Below are positions 20,599 through 32,469 of a stretch of DNA of 64,000 bases, one piece after another. A model generated the notes under the pieces. It worked only from the letters and a program-made list of their open reading frames with translations. It was not told where the DNA came from and ran no database searches. Origin of the DNA: Antedon mediterranea (lineage: Eukaryota; Echinodermata; Crinoidea; Comatulida; Antedonidae); assembly GCF_964355755.1 (NCBI RefSeq), contig NC_092670.1:3993001-4057000 (forward strand), given 5' to 3'. The position numbers and the translations under genes are program-made. The stretch's first letter is position 1, and every line of letters starts with the position of its first letter.

Positions 20599-22715
20599 AT
20601 GGCTACAAGCAAATTAAATCAATTTTTTCAAGATGTAGATGAGAACTTAGTATGTGCCATTTGCCAGGAGAGGTTTCAACATCCCAAAAGTCTTCAATGC
20701 CTACATAGCTTTTGTTTGTCATGTTTAGAGAACTGGGTAAAAACAAATAATGGCAAACTAACATGTCCAATTTGTTGCCAATCATATCCTATTCCAGATG
20801 GCGGGCTTAAGAAGCTTCCACAAAGTACATTTCTAAATAACATGTTAGAAAACATTGAAAAGTTTCAGAAGAAAGGTAACATAACATGTATTTGTGGAAC
20901 AAAAGAACATGCAACACATCACTGTAAAGAATGCAGACATTACTTGTGTTCCACATGTAGTAAACATCACAAAATGTTGCCAATAACTGCAAGTTATACG
21001 CTACTTGCTGCAGAGGAAATGCAATCAATGACGCCACAACAACTTGTAGCATTAAACCCGCCGTGGTGTTCTACTCATAACAAACCACTAGAGCTATACT
21101 GTACAAAATGTAAAGATCCAATATGCATCCACTGTGCAGTAACAGAACATCAATCAGTGCAGTGGACCATCATAAAACAATAGACCTTGAGAAAGCATTT
21201 ACATCTTTTAAAGAATCTGCACAACAACTGAAATCCGCAGCCCATCATTACAATGCTAAACTAAAAAATGGACTCAAGGAGCTCACAGAGAATGCTGAAA
21301 AACTAAAAGAAAGTAAAGAAACAAGTATCAAAGATATTAAAAATCAAGTTCAAGAAACAATACAAATAATCCAGAAAAAAGGAGATGAAATGATAAAAAA
21401 AGTTGACACAATCTATGAAAATGAAAAGAAAATTAATGATGTAGAAATGAAGAAATTAAGGTCAATCACCTCTAAACTAAACACAAATGTAAGATTCCTT
21501 AATCAGTCCCTACAGAGTGAACCAGCAACTGCTATGATGTCAAGTGAGACTGCATTGAATACACTGAAGGATCAGATGAACAATTCTGAAGAAATCAAAC
21601 AAAATAACAATGGACAAATTAACTTCTTTGGAAACAAACATCAAATTGATTTGTTAAACCAACATGATATTGGGATTGTAACTCACATTAATGTAAAGGT
21701 ACCGGAATATGTTAATGAAGGTGAAACACTTGTTGCAAAAATAAGACAAAAACATCACGTTGGTCCTAATCAACTTACAGCAACATGGACAGTATCAACT
21801 GGAGAAATCAACATTGATCTTGTTAAAGAAGATAATGAGTATGTTAAAAGAGCAGTATTTGTGGATTCAGGATTCTGTACATTAAATGTGTATTTCAATG
21901 GAAAAAAAATTAAACAATCACCATTTACTATCAATATAGAGAAGAAAGGACTGTTAAATGATTTTAAAGTTGACATGGTGCCTACAGGAATAGTGAAGTG
22001 TGATGATGATTGCTTGCTGGTTTCATTTGACACAAATGAAATTTGCAAGTACAAACAATCAGAATGCATCAGCAAGATTACACTACCAGAAGGTGTGACA
22101 GTTTACAGAATGTACAAAATGAAGAATAATCACATAGCATTCAGTGATGTAAACTGCATTCAAGTATGTGATATGAATGGCCATGTAATCAAATCAATTG
22201 GTAAAGGTGTACTGAAAGATCCACGTGGTTTTTACATAGATGAGGCAACAGATGTTATTTATGTAGCAGAATGGAACACTGAATGTGTGTTTATGTTTGA
22301 CAACAATAGTGGTAAAGAACTTTTGCAGATAGGAGCAAAGAAAAAAGTAGAATATGGATACTATGATGTAACACTTACACAAACTGGGAAAGTTCTTGTA
22401 GCGGATTTGGAGAATGATCAAATTGTAATATATGATAATAAAGACAAGTCATTTAAAGTACTTATCAATAAAGGTGATGAAGATGGTATGGTGATGTGTC
22501 CAAAAAGAGTTGTAGTTGATGAGGATGATAACATCATTGTATCAAGTAAACACAAACTACAACTATTTAGCAGTGATGGAAATTTTATCAAAAGAATAGA
22601 TCAGGAAGAAGATGGACTTAACCATCCAAGTCAGTTATGCATCATTTCATATCACCCACGTAGAATTGCTGTAGCTAATTACAGTGGCAGCAACATCAAA
22701 ATATTTAATTATTAA
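20599..22715 (+). pseudogene. TRIM-NHL copy 2, frameshifted in B-box 2
   Basis: The RING (CAICQERFQHP ... TCPICC) and B-box 1 are intact. CAGTG at 21155-21159 is then duplicated at 21160-21164. The +5 shift ends the protein at 21183 after about 195 residues. The rest of the coiled coil, filamin and NHL parts stays open to 22715 with no second lesion. Either a very recent pseudogene, an assembly error, or a gene now making only a RING/B-box 1 protein. The 5' half and upstream region resemble copy 4; the 3' half and 3' flank resemble copy 3. The acceptor ATATCTTGCAG precedes the ATG. Confidence 0.88.
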
Positions 22716-22783
22716 AGTTTACCTTAAATAAATAACCGTTGTATAAAGTCAGTCATTGATTGAAAATAAAATATTAATACTTA

Positions 22784-23881
22784 TGTGGGGATTAATCTAA
22801 TCATGTGATAATTAAATACTGCCCCCTATAGGTGTTGCTGCCCCCTATAATTGTAACAGTCTTTTTCAAATGATTTGCTTTCTTTTGTATTCATGAACCG
22901 GTCAAGGAAGCAGATAGTTTTGTCTCTTACTTAATTAAAGATCTGATTAAAAGGTAATTACTCTACTTTATACACATATTACTTTGTTATACATTTATAA
23001 GATTCTGTTATGTTTAAGAAACATTAATGTTGTATTTTAAGATGATTGCATTCATAGGCCTAGACATTTGTTTTGGGTTAACCTTGACTCATGGAATGTG
23101 CAGTTAGGAAGCCTATTGAATAGTATTGTGTTACAATCTTTGAACTAGGATTTTATGCCATATAATGTTATAATATATACTTTTGTGATAAACCTTCTTT
23201 GTATTAACAAAATATGTTTAGATAGATTTAGTAATGTTTAGTTTATAGAAGATAGTTTCTAGTTAACAGTTTGTATAAAATAGTTCATCCTACAGTTCAC
23301 ACTTGATTAATTTGTACACACGAGGCTACCATGCTCGTGATAGATCGTCATGTAGTGCGCCCTCTATTTATCATACAAAATGGCTGCGCCCATGGATTTG
23401 TTATTGTTTATATATTTTACACAAACCTAAGATTATAACTCCTTGATTCAATGAATAGACTAAGTTTAGTATTCAAATAGTGTGAGTAAATTCCAACATG
23501 CATTTATTCTAGTAATATAATAGTAATATTCAGGCACTTATGATGCAATTGTGTAGGTAATTAATTAGGTATTTGTATACTCTAACAAAGTATACAGAGG
23601 CTGTTTAGGTAGACGTGCCGTTTGATGTAATAGTCGCAGTCCTCAGAGAGAATCCTTTTTATTAGAGTCGCCTGTTAAGTTGAGGTCGTTACTAAGAATT
23701 GGCTTGTATTTTAGAATATTATTTACTTTTGTTTCTCATTGTATTTATTATGTGGTTTTCAGGACCATACTGATCTCTATTGTTATGCTAAAAACAAATT
23801 AAAACCAAATACACCACCGGACCGTGGTAAAAGTGAGAAAAGGCGTGTTTTTCCTTTTGTGTTGTCGTCCACATCCTTACA
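22784..23881 (+). repeat. 5' LTR of the short LTR element
   Basis: 1098 bp, with no difference seen against 24247-25344 on reading. It contains ACTGCCCCCTATAGGTGTTG near the left end and no coding frame of note. Confidence 0.92.
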
Positions 23882-23883
23882 AT

Positions 23884-23905
23884 TTGGTGTCAGAAGTGGG
23901 ATCGT
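23884..23905 (+). other. Primer binding site of the short LTR element
   Basis: TGGTGTCAGAAGTGGGATC begins at 23885, three bases after the LTR. The TGG start plus a GTCAGAA acceptor-stem match fits the 3' end of a tRNA-Leu. The tRNA assignment rests on remembered tRNA-Leu sequence and is tentative. Confidence 0.75.
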
Positions 23906-23939
23906 GGATCGTATTTGGCTTTAACATTAGAGATCAGTG

Positions 23940-24263
23940 ATGGCAAGCAAGGCATCGTTGCGAGATGTGCAGAGGACGGTTGATGAGCTAAGAGCCGAAC
24001 TAGAAGCAACTAGGCGTGCTGCCCATGGGAATGGAAACACAGTATATGTTCTCCCAGAGAAGAAGATGAGACACTTTGTGGGAGCCGAAGGGGAATGTGT
24101 AGAGTCCTTTGTTGAAGACGATGGTACTGGGGACGTTTACCCTGACTGGCCTGATGATGCTGGCATTGACTCTGAAAATACTGAAAAGATTCTTCTTGTT
24201 GTGAATAATATTAAGTTTGAGGACAAACTCAGCTTAAACAGGGGAGTGTGGGGATTAATCTAA
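23940..24263 (+). CDS. Gag-like stub of the short LTR element
   Basis: About 107 residues beginning MASKASLRDVQRTVDELRAE, a helical, probably coiled-coil start. VYVLPEKKMRHFVG follows, which resembles the beginning of some gag proteins. The frame then becomes acidic and runs over the polypurine tract into the 3' LTR. It looks like a gag N-terminus fused by internal deletion to the last bases before the LTR. No zinc knuckle and no enzyme domain. An independent function is doubtful. Confidence 0.5.
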   Translation: MASKASLRDVQRTVDELRAELEATRRAAHGNGNTVYVLPEKKMRHFVGAEGECVESFVEDDGTGDVYPDWPDDAGIDSENTEKILLVVNNIKFEDKLSLNRGVWGLI

Positions 24264-25344
24264 TCATGTGATAATTAAATACTGCCCCCTATAGGTGTTG
24301 CTGCCCCCTATAATTGTAACAGTCTTTTTCAAATGATTTGCTTTCTTTTGTATTCATGAACCGGTCAAGGAAGCAGATAGTTTTGTCTCTTACTTAATTA
24401 AAGATCTGATTAAAAGGTAATTACTCTACTTTATACACATATTACTTTGTTATACATTTATAAGATTCTGTTATGTTTAAGAAACATTAATGTTGTATTT
24501 TAAGATGATTGCATTCATAGGCCTAGACATTTGTTTTGGGTTAACCTTGACTCATGGAATGTGCAGTTAGGAAGCCTATTGAATAGTATTGTGTTACAAT
24601 CTTTGAACTAGGATTTTATGCCATATAATGTTATAATATATACTTTTGTGATAAACCTTCTTTGTATTAACAAAATATGTTTAGATAGATTTAGTAATGT
24701 TTAGTTTATAGAAGATAGTTTCTAGTTAACAGTTTGTATAAAATAGTTCATCCTACAGTTCACACTTGATTAATTTGTACACACGAGGCTACCATGCTCG
24801 TGATAGATCGTCATGTAGTGCGCCCTCTATTTATCATACAAAATGGCTGCGCCCATGGATTTGTTATTGTTTATATATTTTACACAAACCTAAGATTATA
24901 ACTCCTTGATTCAATGAATAGACTAAGTTTAGTATTCAAATAGTGTGAGTAAATTCCAACATGCATTTATTCTAGTAATATAATAGTAATATTCAGGCAC
25001 TTATGATGCAATTGTGTAGGTAATTAATTAGGTATTTGTATACTCTAACAAAGTATACAGAGGCTGTTTAGGTAGACGTGCCGTTTGATGTAATAGTCGC
25101 AGTCCTCAGAGAGAATCCTTTTTATTAGAGTCGCCTGTTAAGTTGAGGTCGTTACTAAGAATTGGCTTGTATTTTAGAATATTATTTACTTTTGTTTCTC
25201 ATTGTATTTATTATGTGGTTTTCAGGACCATACTGATCTCTATTGTTATGCTAAAAACAAATTAAAACCAAATACACCACCGGACCGTGGTAAAAGTGAG
25301 AAAAGGCGTGTTTTTCCTTTTGTGTTGTCGTCCACATCCTTACA
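24247..25344 (+). repeat. 3' LTR of the short LTR element
   Basis: 1098 bp, the partner of 22784-23881. The 3' flank of TRIM copy 2 resumes at 25345 and then follows the flank of TRIM copy 3. Confidence 0.92.
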
Positions 25345-25875
25345 CTTATAAAAGTAATAATAATAACAAATAAATAATTATAAAAATAATAATTACAAAG
25401 TAAATTCAGTTAATTCAGTGATGAAATTATAGAGATATTATAGTTCACAATAATATCTCTATGAAATATAATATCATGCTAACATTATATAAACTATTTT
25501 TCATAAATCATTGTAGTATTTTACCTTTAGGATTTAGACATACAATGATATTTACAATGAAATTTTTATTTAGAATTTAATTGAATTATGTAACTTTAAA
25601 GGTAATGACATACAGATGCCCAGCAATAATGAATGGTACATGAGAACAAGTTGTCATTTTAGATACAACCTTTAAGACTGTCTTTTTTTTTAATGTAAAA
25701 ACTTAATAACATTAGTTTCTAATTATTTTTATCATCTGTTTATTTTGAGCCATTGTTCCATATGCACCTTAGCCACAACCAACACCGCATTTCCTTCAGC
25801 TAATGTATCTACAAGATCTATTTTCAATGCTTCATCTGATGAGTGTAACTTGCCTAGAGTAAACAATACTTAGTT
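25345..25875 (-). pseudogene. Shared 3' flank of TRIM copy 2 and unit 3 relic exon d
   Basis: 25345-25735 matches the flank after TRIM copy 3 (32530-32905). At 25740-25865, minus strand, the best-preserved exon d lies after an acceptor-like TTTACTCTAG: KLHSSDEALKIDLVDTLAEG, then AVLVVAKVHMEQWLKI. This copy is open throughout, which supports a once-coding exon. The family is not recognised. Confidence 0.5.
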
Positions 25876-26601
25876 TAAACAAGGCCATATAGATGGCTGC
25901 AGTCGCGTGCTCATTAGTGTTTACCGACCGACCGACCAACCTACCAACCAACTGACCGAAATTACTGAACATGTTTAAAAATGTTGAAATGTTTAAAAAC
26001 ATTTATATTTTTTTAATTTACACGTGCGTAGCCTGTCATTTTTGACGTGCTCGTATAACGTAATTTCGAGTTGAAAAGTAAGTCAAGAAAACAGAAATCG
26101 GGCAAAAAGAATGCGCAACAACATTTAACGCGCAGTGCGCGCGCAAACATCTTCGCACTCAAGGCAATTTTGTAAACGCTTAAAATTGCCTGAAACGTAC
26201 TCTTATTTCATCGAAAATAAATTTTGAAATTTTAAGCGCGCATACGCATGCGTTACATGCGCTACGCACGTAATTGTATTGCCATATGATGATTTATGCC
26301 CTGAAATGTATTGGTACCAAATTTTATTTAATTGTGATTCATGGTTGTGAAGATATGATTACAAACGTGATTTCGTTAAATCGTGCGTACACAGCGTAAT
26401 TTTTTATTGCGCACCGTGAAAACATAACCACAACGATTCCTGGCCATAAGGAATATACTGTGAAAAATTGACTTAGCTAGATTAAACTGATATCAAGATA
26501 AGGTCAGAAAGCGATAAAACGCATAGTGATACCGGACCGACAGACAGACCGACAGACAGACCGACCGACCGACCGACCGACATAGTGAACTATAGACTAT
26601 A
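25876..26601. repeat. Interspersed repeat bounded by GACC/GACA microsatellite
   Basis: The insert is present in unit 3 and missing from unit 4 (33040), where the flanking words join. It starts AACAAGGCCATATAGATGG and soon has a GACCGACCGACC tract (25924-25940). It ends with CCGACAGACAGACCGACCGA repeats (26535-26581) and ACATAGTGAACTATAG. A 5' fragment of the same family sits at 41163-41212. The class is unknown, with no frame and no clear inverted ends. Confidence 0.6.
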
Positions 26602-27688
26602 AATGTATCAATAACAATTTAAAAGAAAACAATTCTATTATATAATTTGGTGTAGGAAATACAGAAACATTTTAATATTTTTGGGCAGATTGATAGTACT
26701 AAGACAGGGCTTTAACTGCGGCCTCACTGGCAACTTCTTTGCGTTGAGATAATACGCAAGCAAGAACACGGAAGGCTTGTATCATGCAACAATCGATATA
26801 TTTTATTGGTAAATTCTCCATATAGTGCACGGTAAGTTCTTACTACTAACTAAGACCTCCAGTCTATACGCTTGCATCATCTCAACTAGCCGCACTAGCA
26901 GTGACACTTCTATTATACGCCGCCTGGTCTGGCATTTATGCAAATCAACCCAGATACAACAATTACCTAATTACCTAATTGTTTGCTAGTTTACTCATAC
27001 TGCCGTTACAAGAGCTTTAGATATTAACTAAACAAATCAGCTTCGGCTGGATGGACCACCCTCGTAAAATATTGTTGAAATAAAATTAAATAAAACTTTG
27101 AAATAAATGTGAAAAAAGCAAAGATGTTTTTTTTTGTCTTGTGTGAGTTCATCTCACGTTTATTTAAATTCTCATTTGTGAATATATTATATACATATAA
27201 GTACATTTGTGACAATTAAAAGTAAGTGTTTAAAGTAGTTAAAATACAGGTATATTTACATAAGATGCTTGAATTCAGTATTAACCATATTTGTTTTCAT
27301 TTAAAATTTTAGATACGATGGTAATTAAAATGTAAAAATGAAGAATGGCAGTAAAATAAAAGATTAAAATTTTCTTGTTAAACTATCTTATTTGTGATCT
27401 TATTTGTGTTCGAGTAGAGAGGCTATAAACTCAGGGGAGGAAAATGTAGTATCCTCCCTTTTCACCAAGATAAAAAGGATGAAATGAAAAAATAGGAATG
27501 CAAAAGTTTGAAAGTTAGATGTATAGAATGATAGCATGCAATGATATATTTAATGAAAACCGTAAGGTTAGAGTCCATACACTGTGCAAGTCCAAGATGC
27601 GATTTTGGCTCTGTGCGTATGTGAGACGCTTCATACCCTCAAAGATGTTAGTTGAAATTCCATATTATATAGAGGGAGCACTTTTTAT
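26602..27688. repeat. Unit 3 block duplicated in unit 4 (33050-34028)
   Basis: The two blocks align closely with small indels. 26690-26790 on the minus strand contains another exon-like segment (MIQAFRVLACVLSQRKEVAS, ending in TAG) whose unit 4 copy is disrupted. The short frames at 27024-27215 and 27519-27749 are not convincing genes: they occur in both copies but lack domain features. Confidence 0.55.
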
Positions 27689-27696
27689 ACACAAGG

Positions 27697-28218
27697 CAGA
27701 GCCATATATATTATATAAAGAGTTAGGACATTGTATTAAAGTCACGTGATATGCCGATCAATTTGTGTCAAACTTGTCTCCGTTAATGCAGAGTATAGGG
27801 TATAGGAGCAACAAAATACAACTTTTTCTTATATTTAAAAAAATGTATTTGGACATTTTACGGTGAAATATCGACGTGCACAGAAGTACTTGCGACAAAT
27901 GATAATAGCGCACGCGTGCGCTAGTACATTAAAAAGTTCAATTCAGATTTATTTTGGAACGAAACATCCCATAACTACGTCCTATTAATAACAATTATGT
28001 AATATTTTCAATTCATAATGCATGTTTTGATGACTAAATAAAATAATAAAGTGTCGTGGATATATGTGTTAATATATTGAGAAGGGTATGAACAACATTA
28101 CAATAATAAATGCAAATTATTACAAATGAAATGATGAACGAGTCTCTGAAATTTAATAACGTTGGTGGCGCAGTTTATGTCAAAAACACACAAAGAGCCA
28201 TATACTGTATAAAAGAGG
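27697..28218. mobile_element. hAT-like MITE D, 3' truncated (unit 3)
   Basis: Starts CAGAGCCATATATATT right after ACACAAGG (27689-27696), the same site occupied by three MITEs in unit 4. It follows the sequence of element C (35530 onward) up to AAAAGAGG and then joins unit sequence (TGTAAATATAATAC). A deletion has therefore removed the MITE's second half and the adjacent unit sequence, including exon c. Confidence 0.75.
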
Positions 28219-28261
28219 TGTAAATATAATACAATGCAATAGAATAGTTCAATAGAAAATA

Positions 28262-29185
28262 AATAGTTTTATTAGTTTACCAATGTTTTGTTGAACCCGA
28301 TTGCCATGACATTGCAATAAGTGCTCTGCTGCTGGACTATGTCTATGAAGGATTCAAATGATTAAAGCTGATAATGAAATGTAATAAAGAAAGTACAAAG
28401 CAATATGATGAAACATGGAAAGAATTCAATTTAAAAATTAACATTATCTCAACTACATACTTACATTACAACTGCAATGGTAATAAGACATTACCCCACT
28501 GCAATCGCAACTACCATATATAAATGTTATGCTAGAAAGTGGCAAGGAAATCAAATTCACATTGTTATCACACAGATAATTCTTCTCACAGCTACAATAG
28601 TCCAACTTGATTGCAATGGGAATTATTCAAATTAACAATAAGGACAATTCAAGATAGTGTATATTATATCTATTATAATAACAAATAGTAAACAGTGCTT
28701 GATAACATCAAGAATGGGCCATAAAAAAGTAAATAAAAACATACCATGTTTGCATCATGGTTGTAACTGATTATATTTTTTATAGGAATCTGGAATGAAA
28801 TAATATTTAATATCTAGCTATGCAAAGAATAAACAAATGAATTATTTGTAAGTACGTACCAAAAAAATCACCAGTATTAACTCTAAAACTTTATGTTGGA
28901 ATTTTACTATTTATTCTCTATTTTGCATGAAGAATAGGTCTTAAATGTAGTATTGTATACAGTATATTTATTTATTGTTATTATTCAGTAATCACAACCT
29001 CAACAAGTTGATCGACTCAGTTCACTTTTTCTTGTTCAAACTTTCAAGATATTTTTCTAAGTGATAGTTGGATTGAATTTTTCTGGATAAAGTTTGTAAA
29101 GTATGCACGATCTTCTTCTTGTCTGCTTCGTAATTTATCAATTGTTTTCTTCCTCATCATGCTTATTTCTCTCGCATGGTCTAAA
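28262..29185 (-). pseudogene. Unit 3 relics: pseudo-exons b and a
   Basis: Exon b lies at about 28280-28343 (donor GTAAAC kept). Exon a lies at about 29010-29182 and reads HAREISMMRKKTIDKLRSRQ on the minus strand after a degraded acceptor. Both are decayed copies of the head-to-head gene. 28620-28990 is unit sequence without a recognisable exon. Confidence 0.45.
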
Positions 29186-29769
29186 AAAAGATAATTAAGA
29201 ATTAAAGTACCTGTATGTTACATGTTCAAAAAGGCATTGGAGCATAAAATCTACATAATTAATATTCTAGTTCCTGCGCTGGCCTTTGTTATCTAAACAA
29301 TGAAAAGTACAATACTGCATCAAAACATTACATATCCTATAATAAAATAATATAATAATGCAATTGCTTTTATTGAATTTCAGTGTTGTGCATCGCTGAA
29401 CATAGTGTGACGTGGCAGTTGACATAGAAACAACTCAATAATGATCTGGTCACACAGCCACAAACAAGCAGGAAAACAGCTTTCATTATGGACACACATC
29501 ATTAACTTCTGAAAACACACAAACATCAAAAGTTCAAGGTATTTACTATAATTTATTAAATAAAATTCTCTAGTCTTTAAAATAGGATTTTTACCCATTT
29601 TTACATAAAGTTTTACTAGACTACAACTAACAAGCAGAGATCACATGACACGAAGTAGTAGATATTGGAAAAACCCATCTGGGCGTGTACAGGAATAAGA
29701 TTTTATTTTTTAAATTTCAATAAAATGCAGACATGTCTATACATTAATTTCAGTGCAATATAATTTGTT

Positions 29770-30140
29770 CTTTATTACCTCCGCCAAGTTTTCATCCGAA
29801 TCTGACCAAATTTGGCCACAATGATCTATATGCCCCAAAAGCTCGGACGAGGTCGATTTTGAGAGGAAAAGGTCATAGGTCAAGGTCACAACTAACAAAA
29901 AAATATTTCACTGCCTAGAGACCACAGTTTTTTTCCGATTCTCACCAAACTTAGCCACAATGATCAATGACTCATCATATAATTGTATTGACATTTTTAA
30001 GGGTTAGGGTCAAAGATCAAGGTCCACAAAAAAAAGAAATAAAAAAATAATAACAAATAAAAACCGTCAGCGGAATTGAACCAGCAATCTCAACTGCGAG
30101 AGGCTCGATACATAACCATTACACCAAACTCTCATCCACA
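29770..30140 (-). mobile_element. tRNA-derived SINE upstream of TRIM copy 3
   Basis: On the minus strand a tRNA-like head (about 30137-30063) contains an A-box-like TTTGGTGTAATGG and a B-box-like GGTTCAATTCC. An AAGGTCA-rich body follows, ending near CTTGGCGGAGGTAATAAA at the left. It is absent from the matching part of the other units. RNA polymerase III promoter boxes are visible, but activity cannot be judged. Confidence 0.65.
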
Positions 30141-30360
30141 ACTTTGTAGTGTGCCTATTTACACTTTTTAAAAAATATACATATTTTCCAGGGACATTTT
30201 TTCAAGAAACAGTATACTCAATGATGGCCAACAATATTACAGAGCAAGTTACATTACTCTGTATATGTGATATAAATATATCAAATATTGTTTCACCATA
30301 GAGAGGAGGATTATAACTCTTATGGGGTGTTATTATCTTACAGGATCAACTTCTTTCAAA

Positions 30361-32469
30361 ATGGCTACAAGCAAATTAAATCAGTTTATTCAAGTTGTAG
30401 ATGAGGACTTAGTATGTGCCATTTGCCAGGAAAGGTTTCAGGATCCTAAAAGTCTCCCATGCCTACATAGCTTTTGTTTGTCATGTATAGAGAACTGGGT
30501 AAAAACAAACAACGGCAAACTAACATGTCCAATTTGTTGCAAATCATGTCCTATTCCAGATGGCGGGCTTAAGAAGCTTCCACCAAATACATTTCTAAAT
30601 AACATGTTAGAAAACATTGAACAATTTCAGAAGAAGGATAATATAAAGTGCATTTGTGGAACAACAGAACAGGCAATACACTACTGTAAAGAATGCAGAC
30701 ATTACTTGTGTTCCACATGTAGTAAGTATCACAAAATGTTGCCAATGTCAGCAACTCATACGCTACTTGCTGCAGAGGAAGTGCAATCAATGACGCCACA
30801 ACAACTTGCAGCATTAAATCCACCATTGTGTTCTTCTCACAACAAACCACTAGAGCTATACTGTACAAAATGTAAAGAACCAATATGCATGCAATGTGCC
30901 ATAATAACACATCCTGCAGTAGATCACAAACCAATTGAAATTGAGAAAGCATTTACATCTTTTAAAGAATCTGCACAACAATTGAAATCCGCAGCCCATC
31001 ATTACAAAGCTAAACTAGAAAATGGACTCAAGGACCTCACAGAGAATGCTGAAAAACTAAAAGAAAGTAAAGAAACAAGTATCAAAGATATTAAAAATCA
31101 AGTTCAAGAAACAATACAAATAATCCAGAAAAAAGGAGATGAAATGATAAAAAAAGTTGACATAATTTATGAAAATGAAAAGAAAATAAATGACATAGAA
31201 ATGGAGAAAATAAGGTCAATCACCTCTAAACTAAACACAAATGTGAGTTTCCTTAATCAGTCCCTACAGAGTGAACCAGCAACTGCTATGATGTCAAGTG
31301 AGACTGCATTGAATACACTGAAGGATCAGATGAACAATTCTAAAGAAATCAAACAAAATAACAATGGACAAATTAACTTCTTTGGAAACAAACATCAAAT
31401 TGATTTGTTAAACCAACATGATATTGGGATTGTAACTCAAATTAATGTAAAGGTACCGGAATATGTTATCGAAGGTGAAACACTTGTTGCAAAAATAAGA
31501 CAAAAACATCACGTTGGTCCTAATCAACTTACAGCAACATGGACACATTCAACAGGAGAAATCAACATTGATCTTGTTAAAGAAGATAATGAGTATGTTG
31601 TAAGAGGAGTATTTAGTACTACAGGATACTGTACATTAAATGTGTATTTCAATGGAAAAAAAATTAAACAATCACCATTTACTATCAATATAGAGAAGAA
31701 AGGACTGGTAAATGATTTTAAAGTTGACATGGTGCCTACAGGAGTAGTGAAGTGTGATGATGACTGCTTGCTGGTTTCATTTGACACAAATGAAATTTAC
31801 AAGTACAAACAATCAGAATGCATCAGCAAGATTACACTACCAGAAGGTGTGACAGTTTACAGAATGTACAAAATGAAGAATAATCACATAGCATTCAGTG
31901 ATGTAAACTGCATTCAAGTATGTGATATGAATGGCCATGTAATCAAATCAATTGGTAAAGGTGTACTGAAAGATCCACGTGGTTTTTACATAGATGAGGC
32001 AACAGATGTTATGTATGTAGCAGAATGGAACACTGAATGTGTGTTCATGTTTGACAACAATAGTGGTAAAGAACTTTTGCAGATAGGAGCAAAGAAAAAA
32101 GTAGAATATGGATACTATGATGTAACACTTACACAAACTGGGAAAGTGCTTGTAGCGGATTTGGAGAATGATCAAATTGTAATATATGATAATAAAAACA
32201 AGTCATTTAAAGTACTTATCAATAAAGGTGATGAAGATGGTATGGTGATGTGGCCAAAAGGAGTTGTAGTTGATGAGGATGATAACATCATTGTATCAAG
32301 TAAACACAAACTACAACTATTTAGCAGTGATGGAAATTTTATCAAAAGAATAGATCAGGAAAAAGATGGACTTATTAATCCACAGCAGTTATGTATCATT
32401 TCATATCACCCACGTAGAATTGCTGTAGCTAATTACACTGGCAGCAACACCAAAATATTTAATTATTAA
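30361..32469 (+). CDS. TRIM-NHL protein, copy 3, complete
   Basis: 702 residues from MATSKLNQF, in one exon. The RING (CAICQERFQDP ... TCPICC), B-box 1 (CICGTTEQAIHYCKEC), B-box 2 with all expected ligands (CTKCKEPICMQCAIITHP), coiled coil, filamin domain and NHL repeats are all open. A 13-residue upstream extension is possible in frame, but the acceptor ATCTTACAG lies between it and the ATG, so the start at 30361 is preferred. The 3' half is nearly the same as copy 2. Likely an E3 ubiquitin ligase. NHL propellers of this family bind RNA or protein, but the target is unknown. Confidence 0.94.
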   Translation: MATSKLNQFIQVVDEDLVCAICQERFQDPKSLPCLHSFCLSCIENWVKTNNGKLTCPICCKSCPIPDGGLKKLPPNTFLNNMLENIEQFQKKDNIKCICGTTEQAIHYCKECRHYLCSTCSKYHKMLPMSATHTLLAAEEVQSMTPQQLAALNPPLCSSHNKPLELYCTKCKEPICMQCAIITHPAVDHKPIEIEKAFTSFKESAQQLKSAAHHYKAKLENGLKDLTENAEKLKESKETSIKDIKNQVQETIQIIQKKGDEMIKKVDIIYENEKKINDIEMEKIRSITSKLNTNVSFLNQSLQSEPATAMMSSETALNTLKDQMNNSKEIKQNNNGQINFFGNKHQIDLLNQHDIGIVTQINVKVPEYVIEGETLVAKIRQKHHVGPNQLTATWTHSTGEINIDLVKEDNEYVVRGVFSTTGYCTLNVYFNGKKIKQSPFTINIEKKGLVNDFKVDMVPTGVVKCDDDCLLVSFDTNEIYKYKQSECISKITLPEGVTVYRMYKMKNNHIAFSDVNCIQVCDMNGHVIKSIGKGVLKDPRGFYIDEATDVMYVAEWNTECVFMFDNNSGKELLQIGAKKKVEYGYYDVTLTQTGKVLVADLENDQIVIYDNKNKSFKVLINKGDEDGMVMWPKGVVVDEDDNIIVSSKHKLQLFSSDGNFIKRIDQEKDGLINPQQLCIISYHPRRIAVANYTGSNTKIFNY

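Larger units (their letters stand above)
22784..25344 (+). mobile_element. Short non-autonomous LTR retrotransposon with 1098-bp LTRs
   Basis: LTRs at 22784-23881 and 24247-25344 begin TGTGGGGATT, end TTACA and look identical. Only 365 bp lie between them: a primer site, a small gag-like frame and a polypurine stretch (AAACAGGGGAG at 24236-24246). CTTA flanks both sides (22780-22783 and 25345-25348). TRIM copy 3 has the uninterrupted site AATACTTATAAAAG at the matching place, proving insertion after duplication. It lacks protease, RT and integrase, so it must have moved with proteins supplied by another element. Confidence 0.93.
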
